Of a stretch of 45,537 nucleotides of DNA, positions 17,126-25,230 are shown one piece after another (the first letter of the stretch is position 1; each line of letters begins with the position of its first letter). Source of the DNA: an uncultured Lachnospiraceae bacterium (lineage in GTDB: Bacteria > Bacillota > Clostridia > Lachnospirales > Lachnospiraceae). The position numbers and the translations under genes were made by a program. The notes below the pieces were generated by a model. That model was not told the DNA's origin. It worked only from the letters and a program-made list of their open reading frames with translations, and did no database searches. The DNA lies in contig CANRJF010000009.1 in assembly GCA_947630855.1 (NCBI GenBank), positions 1 through 45,537 of the forward strand. Reading direction: 5' to 3'.

Positions 17126-17956
17126 CTAATCTTCATTAAATATAAATTTGCTGATTACCTCTGCAATGGCATCATGATTATTGTCATTTATGGTAATATA
17201 ATCTGCCACGTCCTTTGCCTCCTGAACTGCATTTTTCACCGCAATTCCAATATTGGCAGTTTCTATCATAGCAACATCATTTTCCTCATCCCCCACCGCA
17301 ATGGTATGCTCCATAGGAATATTTAAAAACCGACAGAGATACTCTATCGTTGCTCCCTTGCTCACACCTAACGGACAATATTCCAGATACTGGTCGCAGG
17401 AGAAAAATGTGCTCATCTTTCCCTCCGTCCATCCTAAATTCACCGCCTGAAAATCTTCTAAGACCTTTCTGCCTGTCAAACTGATTAACAGTACTTTATG
17501 AGGCTCGGCATCTAATGCCATGGCCACATCCGGCTGTAATTTGTATGTCATTTTATTGTTTTTCGTATAAAAATCCAGTTCTTTTGTATGCTTTTCCGTA
17601 AGGATATCCGTCTGATTGTATGTCTGGATATAAATTCCTGCCCGGTGTGCCTTGTCAAAAAGCTGGTATACATACTGTACCGGAATGGTCTTTGCATAAA
17701 GAACCCTGTCCGCGGAACAGTCATACAACACCGCCCCGTTAAAAGCAATCATATAACATCCGGGTATGGTAAGCCCCAAATCTTTTACCACAAGCCTTCC
17801 TGATTCCACAGAACGCCCTGTGGCCGCCACCACATAATTTCCCGAATCCAATGCCCGTTTTATCGCCTCCCTGTTCTTGTGGGACACCGACTTGTCATCA
17901 CACAGCAGCGTGCGGTCCAAATCCACAAAAAGTATTCTGCTATAACTCATCTTCAT
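17126..17956 (-). CDS. Cof-type HAD-IIB family phosphatase
   Basis: 276 residues. HAD motif I FVDLDRTLLCDD (nucleophile Asp near 11), motif II AATGRS near 44, a lysine in KGATIEYL near 200, and motif IV GDEENDVAMIETA near 220-232. Cof-like enzymes dephosphorylate sugar phosphates, pyridoxal phosphate or flavin precursors; the substrate cannot be read. The first Asp-x-Asp pair is DLD as usual. It lies 20 bp after ppk and 17 bp before the EAL gene, so it is probably co-transcribed. Confidence 0.92.
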   Translation of the reverse strand: MKMSYSRILFVDLDRTLLCDDKSVSHKNREAIKRALDSGNYVVAATGRSVESGRLVVKDLGLTIPGCYMIAFNGAVLYDCSADRVLYAKTIPVQYVYQLFDKAHRAGIYIQTYNQTDILTEKHTKELDFYTKNNKMTYKLQPDVAMALDAEPHKVLLISLTGRKVLEDFQAVNLGWTEGKMSTFFSCDQYLEYCPLGVSKGATIEYLCRFLNIPMEHTIAVGDEENDVAMIETANIGIAVKNAVQEAKDVADYITINDNNHDAIAEVISKFIFNED

Positions 17957-17976
17957 ACCTCCCTGCGTCTTTTTCT

Positions 17977-20127
17977 TTATTCCGGCTCTGCGGGAATAAA
18001 AACCCTGTCCTGATATATTGTATAGTCTTTTGCCTTTTTAACTTTCGCTTCCAAAACAAACTGTTCCTGGGAATTGACAAGGGTTTTTCCTCTTTTGTCT
18101 ATTTTCTCATATTGCCCCTGATTATTCAAGATATGAGCTTTGGTATTATCCTGCAATTGCACTTCCAGCAAATGAAAAACCTTTTTCTTAATCTCTTCGT
18201 TTTCCACAGGAAAAATAATCTCCACACGCCGGTCTAAATTCCGGGGCATCCAATCCGCGCTTCCCATATATGTCTCCGGCATACCGTCGTTATAAAAATA
18301 GAATATCCGGCTGTGCTCCAAAAAGTTCCCCACAATAGAACGTACACGGATATTTTCACTGATGCCCGGTATTCCCACTTTCAGGCAGCAAATCCCTCTG
18401 ACAATCAAATCAATCTGTACCCCTGCCGCGCTTGCCTCATAGAGGGCTGCAATAATCTCCCTGTCACAAAGGGAATTCATCTTGGCAATAATCTTGGCCT
18501 CCCTGCCCTCCCTGGCATTTTTTGTCTCCCTGCGAATCAGCTTCAAAAACTTTTTCCGAAGCCAGATGGGAGCCACCACAAGCCGGTTCCAGGAAAGGGG
18601 CTCGGAATAACCGGAGAGCATATTGAAAACTGCAGTGGCATCCTCCCCAATCGCCTGGGAACATGTAAAGATACCGCAGTCCGTATACAATTTTGCCGTA
18701 GAATCATTATAATTTCCCGTCCCCAGATGCACATACCGGCGGATGCCGTCTTCCTCCCGGCGCACGACAAGGGCAATTTTACTGTGGGTTTTTAATCCCA
18801 CCAGGCCATAGATTACATGGCATCCTGCCTTCTCTAACTTTTTTGCCCACACAATATTGTGCTCTTCGTCAAACCTTGCCTTAAGTTCCACTAAAACGGT
18901 AACCTGCTTGCCATTTTCCGCCGCCTGGGCAAGGGAAGCAATAATAGGGGAATTGCCGCTGACACGGTACAATGTCTGCTTTATGGCAAGGACATCCGGG
19001 TCAACGCTTGCCTGACGTATAAATTCAACCACGGGGTCAAAACTCTGGTAGGGATGATGCATTAAAATATCACCTTTTAAGATAGCCGTAAAAATATTTG
19101 CCCCTGGCTCTATCTCAGGAACCCGCTGTGGCACATGACGCTCATAGCGCAGCTCATCACAGCCTTCCAGCCCATAAAGCTTCATTAAAAATGTCAAATC
19201 AATGGGGCCGTTAATTTTGTAAATATCAGCCTCCGCAATGTTCAATTCCTCTTTTAAAACAGACAAAAGCTTATCGTCCATTTTATCTTCCACTTCCAGG
19301 CGGATAACCTCTCCCCACTGACGCATTTTCAACTGCTTTTGAATCTCTTTTAACAAATCCGACGACTCATCCTCATCAATAGGCAAATCCGCATTCCGCA
19401 TAATCCTGTAAGGATATGCGCACACCACCTTGCAGTTTAAAAACAGCTTGGATATATTCCGCTCTATCATCTGCTCTAACAGGATAAATGTCCTTTTCCC
19501 TTCTTTCTTAGAGGGGATTTCCACAAATCGGGGCAGCACGGAAGGCACCTGCACCGTGGCAAATTCAATCTCCTTTCTGCTGTGTTCAATTAAACTCCCA
19601 TCCTCATTTTTCCGTTTAATAAACGCAGCAATATTTAATGTCTTGTTGCGGATTAAAGGAAAGGGCCTGGAAGCATCCACTGCCATAGGTGTCAAAACAG
19701 GATACACATTGTCCATAAAATAAGCATCTACAAATTCCTCCTGTTCCTTGTTTAAATCCTCATGGGCGTCCATAATTTCAATGTTCTGTTCCTTTAACAG
19801 CGGGATAAGGGAGCGGTTGTAAGTGTGATACTGCATATCCACCAGTTCCCTTGTAGCCTTATTGATCGCCTCTAACTGTTCTGACGCCGTCATGCCTGCA
19901 ATATCTTTTTTCTTATATCCTGCATGAACCATATCCTTTAAAGATGCCACCCTGACCATAAAAAACTCGTCTAAATTAGAGGATGTAATGCTGATAAATT
20001 TAAACCGCTCCAACAGGGGAATGGATTTATCCCTGGCCTCCTGCAGCACCCTGCTGTTAAATTTAATCCAGCTTAATTCCCGGTTTTCATAATATTCCGG
20101 ATTCATAAAATTTCTGTCTTTTTCCAT
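17977..20127 (-). CDS. ppk1: Polyphosphate kinase 1
   Basis: 716 residues, the normal PPK1 length. Makes polyphosphate from ATP through a phosphohistidine. Recognised from the N-domain ENRELSWIKFNSRVLQEA, the middle HHPYQSFDPVVEFIRQA and KQTLYRVS, KARFDEEHNIVWAKKLE, the active-site HLGTGNYND (near 430), and the C-terminal IDLIVRGICCL and MGSADWMPRNLDRRVE. Histidines are present in the expected places. It follows ppx by 45 bp, so synthesis and breakdown of polyphosphate are encoded together. Confidence 0.97.
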   Translation of the reverse strand: MEKDRNFMNPEYYENRELSWIKFNSRVLQEARDKSIPLLERFKFISITSSNLDEFFMVRVASLKDMVHAGYKKKDIAGMTASEQLEAINKATRELVDMQYHTYNRSLIPLLKEQNIEIMDAHEDLNKEQEEFVDAYFMDNVYPVLTPMAVDASRPFPLIRNKTLNIAAFIKRKNEDGSLIEHSRKEIEFATVQVPSVLPRFVEIPSKKEGKRTFILLEQMIERNISKLFLNCKVVCAYPYRIMRNADLPIDEDESSDLLKEIQKQLKMRQWGEVIRLEVEDKMDDKLLSVLKEELNIAEADIYKINGPIDLTFLMKLYGLEGCDELRYERHVPQRVPEIEPGANIFTAILKGDILMHHPYQSFDPVVEFIRQASVDPDVLAIKQTLYRVSGNSPIIASLAQAAENGKQVTVLVELKARFDEEHNIVWAKKLEKAGCHVIYGLVGLKTHSKIALVVRREEDGIRRYVHLGTGNYNDSTAKLYTDCGIFTCSQAIGEDATAVFNMLSGYSEPLSWNRLVVAPIWLRKKFLKLIRRETKNAREGREAKIIAKMNSLCDREIIAALYEASAAGVQIDLIVRGICCLKVGIPGISENIRVRSIVGNFLEHSRIFYFYNDGMPETYMGSADWMPRNLDRRVEIIFPVENEEIKKKVFHLLEVQLQDNTKAHILNNQGQYEKIDKRGKTLVNSQEQFVLEAKVKKAKDYTIYQDRVFIPAEPE

Positions 20128-20172
20128 TTTTCCACCTCAATTTCTAATCTAAACTTCACCGCAAATGGAATC

Positions 20173-21705
20173 TTACGTATACACCCGCTTTTCCCGGATT
20201 ACAGGCTTTATTCCAAATACACTCTCAAACAAATCTGATTTTAAATCAAAAAGCCCTTTTTCCAAAATAATATCATCCACTGACTCAATGGTAATGGTAA
20301 GCTGCCTGTCTTTTAATACTGCTTTCACGTTCCTGAACTTCTGCTTATGGCTTCTGTCCATGGCATTGCTTACCCTTAAAATTGCCGCTAATTTTGCAAC
20401 CGTCATATAGCTTGCCTGGTCCATCCTGTCTGCCAAGTACTCATAGCCATCCATAGGATAAGTATTATAGTAAACAACACATGCCACAATTTCCCTCTCT
20501 AAATGGCTGAGCCCGATAATCTCCGATTCCATAATAATGTTGTAAGCACATACAGGCCCGCTTGCCAGGCTTACATATTTGCCGCAATCGTGAAGTATGG
20601 CAGCCACCTGCAGTAACAGCCGCTCCCTGTGGGAAAGTCCATGGACTTTTTTCATTGCGTCAAACACTAAGGTGGACATCTGGGTCAATGCGTCGATATG
20701 GGGAGAAAAACTCTCATACCTTTTTGACATGTTTCTTGCCGCAGATAAAATATCATCCTCAAAACTGTGGGTAGATTTTATAATCTGGTGTTTTTCCCCG
20801 TAATCGTATGCCATGCCGTCCATCACATTTACTCCCGGGAACCAGATTTCTTCCGCATTTAATTCCTCCGTAATCCGGGTGTAAAGCACAATATAGGGAA
20901 CCAGAAGAGGGTCGCTTTCATTGGCAAGATTCAGTTCCGATGCAATCTGTTCAATATTTTTCCTGTAAAATTTCCGCATGGATTTTACAAACTTCTCACT
21001 GCTTACAATACGCTCCGACTTTTTTTCCGTCTTTTTCATTAATTCCCCAATGTAATCTCCCATAAAAATCACATATTTGATTTTCATGTCTTTGATATAC
21101 AGGGACTTAAACACTTCCAAATCCTTGTTCACCAATTCCTCAATCTGTTTTTCATAATGGGAAATAGTGCCGCTTAAGGAGGAAAGCATTTCATTTAAAC
21201 GCATGGTTCCCAATACAAGATGCTGGGTGGTGACAACCTTCCCATCCATAAAAAGGGTAAACTGCGAACTTTCTCCGCCCACGTCCACAACTGCCGCCCC
21301 GTGCCTGGTAAGCTCGTCAAATTCCTTTTTGGATGCCACTGATTTGTAACTGATGAAACGGTGCTCCGAATTACTCAATACCTGAACTTCAATGCCTGTA
21401 TGGATTCTAAGCTGGTCTAACACAAATGTCTGGTTCTTAATATCCCGGAATACCCCTCCTGCATATGCCACATAATCGTCCGCCTTATAGCTTTCCATAA
21501 TATTTTTGTATTCCATCAACACTTTTATTAAATCGCTCATCAATTCATATCCGATACGTTCCTTCTGATATGCATCTCTTCCCAGCTCGATTCTCGCCCG
21601 TACATGGTCGATAACACGGATCGGCTTCTTTGCCGACAGTTCAAATACTTTTAAACTTACGGTATAAGAACCGATATAAATTGCTGCAAATGTTGTAATT
21701 TTCAT
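20173..21705 (-). CDS. ppx: Ppx/GppA exopolyphosphatase with C-terminal HD domain
   Basis: 510 residues. The actin-like ATPase N-half has the phosphate-binding loop AAIYIGSYTVSLKVFE (unusually IGSYT where DIGSNS is typical) and a second loop VVDVGGESSQFTLF near 139-152. The C-terminal region about 325-480 has an HD fold with LLLQVAAILHDCGKY and AILRVSNAMDRS. It should degrade polyphosphate or (p)ppGpp-type nucleotides. The changed first loop (A-I-Y-I-G instead of D-I-G) removes the usual first acidic residue, so catalytic strength is uncertain. It is located between the DUF815 gene (20 bp gap) and ppk. Confidence 0.9.
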   Translation of the reverse strand: MKITTFAAIYIGSYTVSLKVFELSAKKPIRVIDHVRARIELGRDAYQKERIGYELMSDLIKVLMEYKNIMESYKADDYVAYAGGVFRDIKNQTFVLDQLRIHTGIEVQVLSNSEHRFISYKSVASKKEFDELTRHGAAVVDVGGESSQFTLFMDGKVVTTQHLVLGTMRLNEMLSSLSGTISHYEKQIEELVNKDLEVFKSLYIKDMKIKYVIFMGDYIGELMKKTEKKSERIVSSEKFVKSMRKFYRKNIEQIASELNLANESDPLLVPYIVLYTRITEELNAEEIWFPGVNVMDGMAYDYGEKHQIIKSTHSFEDDILSAARNMSKRYESFSPHIDALTQMSTLVFDAMKKVHGLSHRERLLLQVAAILHDCGKYVSLASGPVCAYNIIMESEIIGLSHLEREIVACVVYYNTYPMDGYEYLADRMDQASYMTVAKLAAILRVSNAMDRSHKQKFRNVKAVLKDRQLTITIESVDDIILEKGLFDLKSDLFESVFGIKPVIREKRVYT

Positions 21706-21725
21706 ACATACCCCTCTTCTCTTTT

Positions 21726-23027
21726 TTACGGCTGTTTCCCCAGGAGATAGTCTATAAACTGCTGTGCAGTCCTTCCCGAACGTCCGCCATGGCTAAGCTC
21801 CCACTGATTTGCCGAGAGAAGTAAATCCTCTTTACTCATGTGTATTCCATTGCGCTCTGCTAATTTCAGCACAATATTCTGAAATTCTTTTTTATCCGGG
21901 GAGCCAAAATAAATCTGCACTCCAAACCTTGCCACCAAAGACAATTTTTCCTGTACGGTGTCATTGTTGTGGATATCATCATCTAACTGGGCTTTATCCG
22001 AGAATCTTTCCTTTACCAAATGCCGTCTGTTTGAGGTGGCATAAATCAGAACATTTTCCGGTTTTTTCTCCAATCCTCCCTCAATAACGGCTTTCAAATA
22101 TTTATACTCAATCTCAAATTCCTCAAAGGACAAATCATCCATATAAATGATAAATTTGTAATTTCTGTTTTTAATCTGGGCAATCACATCATTTAAATCC
22201 TGAAACTGATGCTTGTATATCTCAATCATGCGAAGCCCCTTTTCGTAATAACGATTCACGATGGCTTTAATGCAGGAGGACTTGCCGGTGCCCGCATCAC
22301 CAAACAACAGGCAGTTGTTGGCTCTTTTCCCTTCCACAAATGCCTTTGTGTTGTCAGTTAATTTTTGTTTTGCCATCTCATAACCCACTAAATCTTCCAG
22401 TTTTACATGGGCTATATTGGTAATGGGTACAATCTGTGCCCCGGTCTTGGTATGCTCAATACGGAACGCCTTATGCAGCCCTAATTTCCCCACGCCGAAA
22501 TCCTGGTAAAACCTGGTGACTATCTCCTTAAACTGCTCTACCGTATCTGCCTTTGCAAGCTGTATACCCAAATCACAAATTCTGTCCCTGATGCGTTTGT
22601 TAAATATTTTGCTGCTGCCGTCCACGCTCTCAAAATTTTCTAAAACATCTATCCCGTCCACCAAAAAAGCCTGCTCTATTTTATGCAAATCAAAATCAAA
22701 TAATTCTTTAAAAATGGCAAGGTCATGAATTGCAACCTGGTTGATGGAACCTGTAACTTCTCCCCGTATCTCACATGCCCTGCTGTATGCATTCTCATGG
22801 TTAATTAAAATAAATGCCAGAAAATTATGCCACAAATTTCCCTCAAACCCATGGCTGACCGCCAACTCTATCAAATCATGGTAACACTCATAATACAGTG
22901 CTGCCATATCTTCTTTCTCTTTATTATAATACGCATTCATAGAATTTTCCATAAGCAAAGTGAAATTATAAAAAAGTTTGCCATTTTCTAAATTCCTGTA
23001 TAAAATCAAGTCCTTTGTACTGCTCAT
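21726..23027 (-). CDS. DUF815 family AAA ATPase
   Basis: 433 residues. Walker A FGDAGTGKSSC (near 245), Walker B FIIYMDDLSFEE (near 300), sensor 1 LIYATSNRRHL, and an arginine in VARFGVQIYFGSP. The C-terminus GRSGRTAQQFIDYL is typical of the DUF815 family. Its function is unknown; some Proteobacterial members sit near cell-division or polyP genes, but I do not infer more. It is 19 bp after pheA and 20 bp before ppx. Confidence 0.9.
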   Translation of the reverse strand: MSSTKDLILYRNLENGKLFYNFTLLMENSMNAYYNKEKEDMAALYYECYHDLIELAVSHGFEGNLWHNFLAFILINHENAYSRACEIRGEVTGSINQVAIHDLAIFKELFDFDLHKIEQAFLVDGIDVLENFESVDGSSKIFNKRIRDRICDLGIQLAKADTVEQFKEIVTRFYQDFGVGKLGLHKAFRIEHTKTGAQIVPITNIAHVKLEDLVGYEMAKQKLTDNTKAFVEGKRANNCLLFGDAGTGKSSCIKAIVNRYYEKGLRMIEIYKHQFQDLNDVIAQIKNRNYKFIIYMDDLSFEEFEIEYKYLKAVIEGGLEKKPENVLIYATSNRRHLVKERFSDKAQLDDDIHNNDTVQEKLSLVARFGVQIYFGSPDKKEFQNIVLKLAERNGIHMSKEDLLLSANQWELSHGGRSGRTAQQFIDYLLGKQP

Positions 23028-23046
23028 TTTCCTTTGTCGTTCCTTT

Positions 23047-24018
23047 CTAATAATTACCTAAAATTTTAAGTTTCTCCGTCTCTTCCTTTAATTTTATCAG
23101 GGCATTCTGCACGGACTTATCCATTAAGTTTCCTTCAATATCAATGAAAAAGCGGTATTCCCATGTCTTTCCCTGAATGGGCCTGGATTCTATTTTATCC
23201 ATATTAAGATTATTATAAATCAAATGGGATAATGTACGGTATAATGAACCGCTTTTGTGGGGGATTTCAAAACAGATGCTCAGCCTGCCCGCATCTTTTT
23301 TAAAGATTTTTTCCCCTGTAACAATAATAAATCTGGTGGAATTGGAGGTATTGTTCTGTATTCCCCGGGAAAGTATGTTAAGCCCGTAAATATCGGCGGT
23401 GATACGGCTGGCAATTGCCGCTTTGTTTTTACAGTTTTCCTCTTTCACCCTCTTGGCGGCGCCTGCGGTATTTTCCACGCTGTGCTTTTCCCAATTTTTA
23501 TGTTCATCCAAATATCTGGAACACTGCATTAATGCCTGGGGATGGGAATACACATCGGTAATATCCGTTATCTTAGCATCCTTCCTTCCCAAAAGGCAGT
23601 GGTCAATTTTTATAATCTGTTCACCGATAATAAAGTTATTGTATTCCACCAGCAAGTCCAGATTCTCAGACACAATGCCAGCGGAAGAATTTTCTATGGG
23701 AAGCACGGCATAGTCCGCCTCCCCTCCGGCAATGGCCTCCATGGCATCCCGCCAGGATTTTACGTGGTAATCTAAAATATCTTCCACGAAAAATTCTTTC
23801 AGCGCCTGCTGGCTGTATGCCCCTTCCACTCCCTGAAAAACAACTTTAGCCCCCTGAAACTTAAGCTGTTCTCTGGGAGAAAAACCAAATACGTCCTGCT
23901 TCTCCAAAGGAACACTCTTCGCCGCGTCTTCCATTAACCGGACCCTCTGCTTATACAGTTCCATAATTTTCTCATCAATTACCAGAATCTCCTCACGGAT
24001 TTTATCTCTGTCATTCAT
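23047..24018 (-). CDS. pheA: Prephenate dehydratase with shortened chorismate mutase-like N-terminus
   Basis: 323 residues. Residues 1-50 look like the first helix of a chorismate mutase domain (IREEILVIDEKIMELYKQRVRLM). The rest of that domain is absent: homologous bifunctional proteins are about 50 residues longer. The prephenate dehydratase domain starts near 56 (VVFQGVEGAYSQQA) and has LPIENSSAGIV near 125-135 and TRFIIVTG near 228. A C-terminal ACT domain (near 245-310) has KSGSLYRTL and ESRP, the phenylalanine-binding motifs. Expected role: the last steps to phenylalanine, feedback-inhibited. The mutase activity is probably lost. First gene of the ppx-ppk unit. Confidence 0.92.
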   Translation of the reverse strand: MNDRDKIREEILVIDEKIMELYKQRVRLMEDAAKSVPLEKQDVFGFSPREQLKFQGAKVVFQGVEGAYSQQALKEFFVEDILDYHVKSWRDAMEAIAGGEADYAVLPIENSSAGIVSENLDLLVEYNNFIIGEQIIKIDHCLLGRKDAKITDITDVYSHPQALMQCSRYLDEHKNWEKHSVENTAGAAKRVKEENCKNKAAIASRITADIYGLNILSRGIQNNTSNSTRFIIVTGEKIFKKDAGRLSICFEIPHKSGSLYRTLSHLIYNNLNMDKIESRPIQGKTWEYRFFIDIEGNLMDKSVQNALIKLKEETEKLKILGNY

Positions 24019-24095
24019 ATGTATCCATTCTCCCTGGGTTTATCTTTTCCTTTCTCTATATAATATAACAATTAACTTTAGATAGCAAGATTCCC

Positions 24096-24124
24096 TTGCA
24101 ACTTCCACTGATGAAAGCTATAAT
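24096..24124 (+). promoter_or_regulatory. Promoter of the DUF5050 gene
   Basis: -35 TTGCAA (24096-24101), 17-bp spacer, -10 TATAAT (24119-24124), 48 bp before the start. A divergent weaker promoter for pheA (TTGCTA, 17 bp, TATTAT) overlaps the nearby 24060-24092. Confidence 0.75.
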
Positions 24125-24171
24125 TATTAATAACAAAATATTTTTTTCTTCCAGGAAGAGAGGTCGATATT

Positions 24172-25182
24172 ATGAAAAAAGCTATTGCAATCATTACTCC
24201 AATTATTGTGGTGCTGGGTGTTATATCTTTTTTTGTATACCAGCGTTACATCAACAAAACCATTTTTAACAATTCTTTTGTAAACGGCAATCTTGCCGGA
24301 AATCTGTACAATGACGGTTTCTTCTGTGAACACAACGGAACTGTCTATTTCAGCAACCCAAATGACAATTATTACCTGTACTCCATGACCACAGACGGCG
24401 GGAACGTGAAAAAACTGTACAGTGATATCGCATCCTATATCAATGCGGATGACAACTATGTTTACTATGTGAGAAACAATCTGGGCGTAGAGTCAGATTA
24501 CTCATTCCTCCGCTTTAATGCCAACAGCCTCTGTCGCCTTAACTTAAAGACAAATGATGTGACAGTTTTAGACCCTGACCCCAGCATCTACGCATCTTTA
24601 ATTGGCAACTATGTATACTACATACATTATGACACAGAAAAAGGCTCCACATTTAACAGGGTAAAAATTGACGGCACGGAAAAAGAAACCTTAAACCAGA
24701 ATCCTTACTTTACCTGTTCCACCAACGGACAGTACCTGTATTATAACGGGCTGGAGGAGGACCACAATATCTATCAGCTGGACACTTCCACAGGCGTCAG
24801 CCAGACAATTTACCAGGGCAACTGCTGGATGCCCATTGTAAATAACAGCAAGGCATATTTTATGGACTGTGACAATAACTTTGTACTGTGCTCCTTAGGA
24901 TTATCCGATGCCACTCCTACGGTTCTTTCAGACCAGCGGATTGAATGTTTCAATATTTACGGGGACTATATTTACTTTCAAACCAACGGAACTAAAGAAA
25001 ACCCTGCCGCCCTGTGCCGCATGAATACGGACGGAAGCAACCTGCAGGTTATACGGGAAGGAAATTATTCCAATATCCATATTACTTCCAGGTATGTATA
25101 TTTCCGGGAATTTAAGGATAATTCACAGTTTTTCCAGACTCCCACCGGCGGGGACGGCACCGTTACCGTCTTTAACCCATAA
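24172..25182 (+). CDS. Membrane-anchored DUF5050 (beta-propeller-like) protein
   Basis: 336 residues. One N-terminal hydrophobic segment (about 4-24, IAIITPIIVVLGVISFFVY) should anchor an extracellular domain of short repeated beta blades: GTVYFSNPNDNYYLYSM, DNYVYYVRNN, GNYVYYIHYD, GQYLYYNGLE, GDYIYFQTN and SRYVYFREF. This is the DUF5050 repeat seen in Clostridia; the ligand is unknown. Ribosome-binding site GAGAGG lies 10 nt upstream. It is a monocistron, ending in a strong terminator. Confidence 0.88.
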   Translation: MKKAIAIITPIIVVLGVISFFVYQRYINKTIFNNSFVNGNLAGNLYNDGFFCEHNGTVYFSNPNDNYYLYSMTTDGGNVKKLYSDIASYINADDNYVYYVRNNLGVESDYSFLRFNANSLCRLNLKTNDVTVLDPDPSIYASLIGNYVYYIHYDTEKGSTFNRVKIDGTEKETLNQNPYFTCSTNGQYLYYNGLEEDHNIYQLDTSTGVSQTIYQGNCWMPIVNNSKAYFMDCDNNFVLCSLGLSDATPTVLSDQRIECFNIYGDYIYFQTNGTKENPAALCRMNTDGSNLQVIREGNYSNIHITSRYVYFREFKDNSQFFQTPTGGDGTVTVFNP

Positions 25183-25184
25183 GG

Positions 25185-25226
25185 AAAAAGAGCCGGGCGC
25201 ATAAATCATAAGCGCCTGGCTTTTTT
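25185..25226 (+). terminator. Bidirectional terminator between DUF5050 and polC
   Basis: Stem GAGCCGGGCGC and GCGCCTGGCT with an 11-nt loop and TTTTTT. A-run on the left side gives a T-run on the other strand, so it can end polC too. Confidence 0.85.
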
Positions 25227-25230
25227 CATC

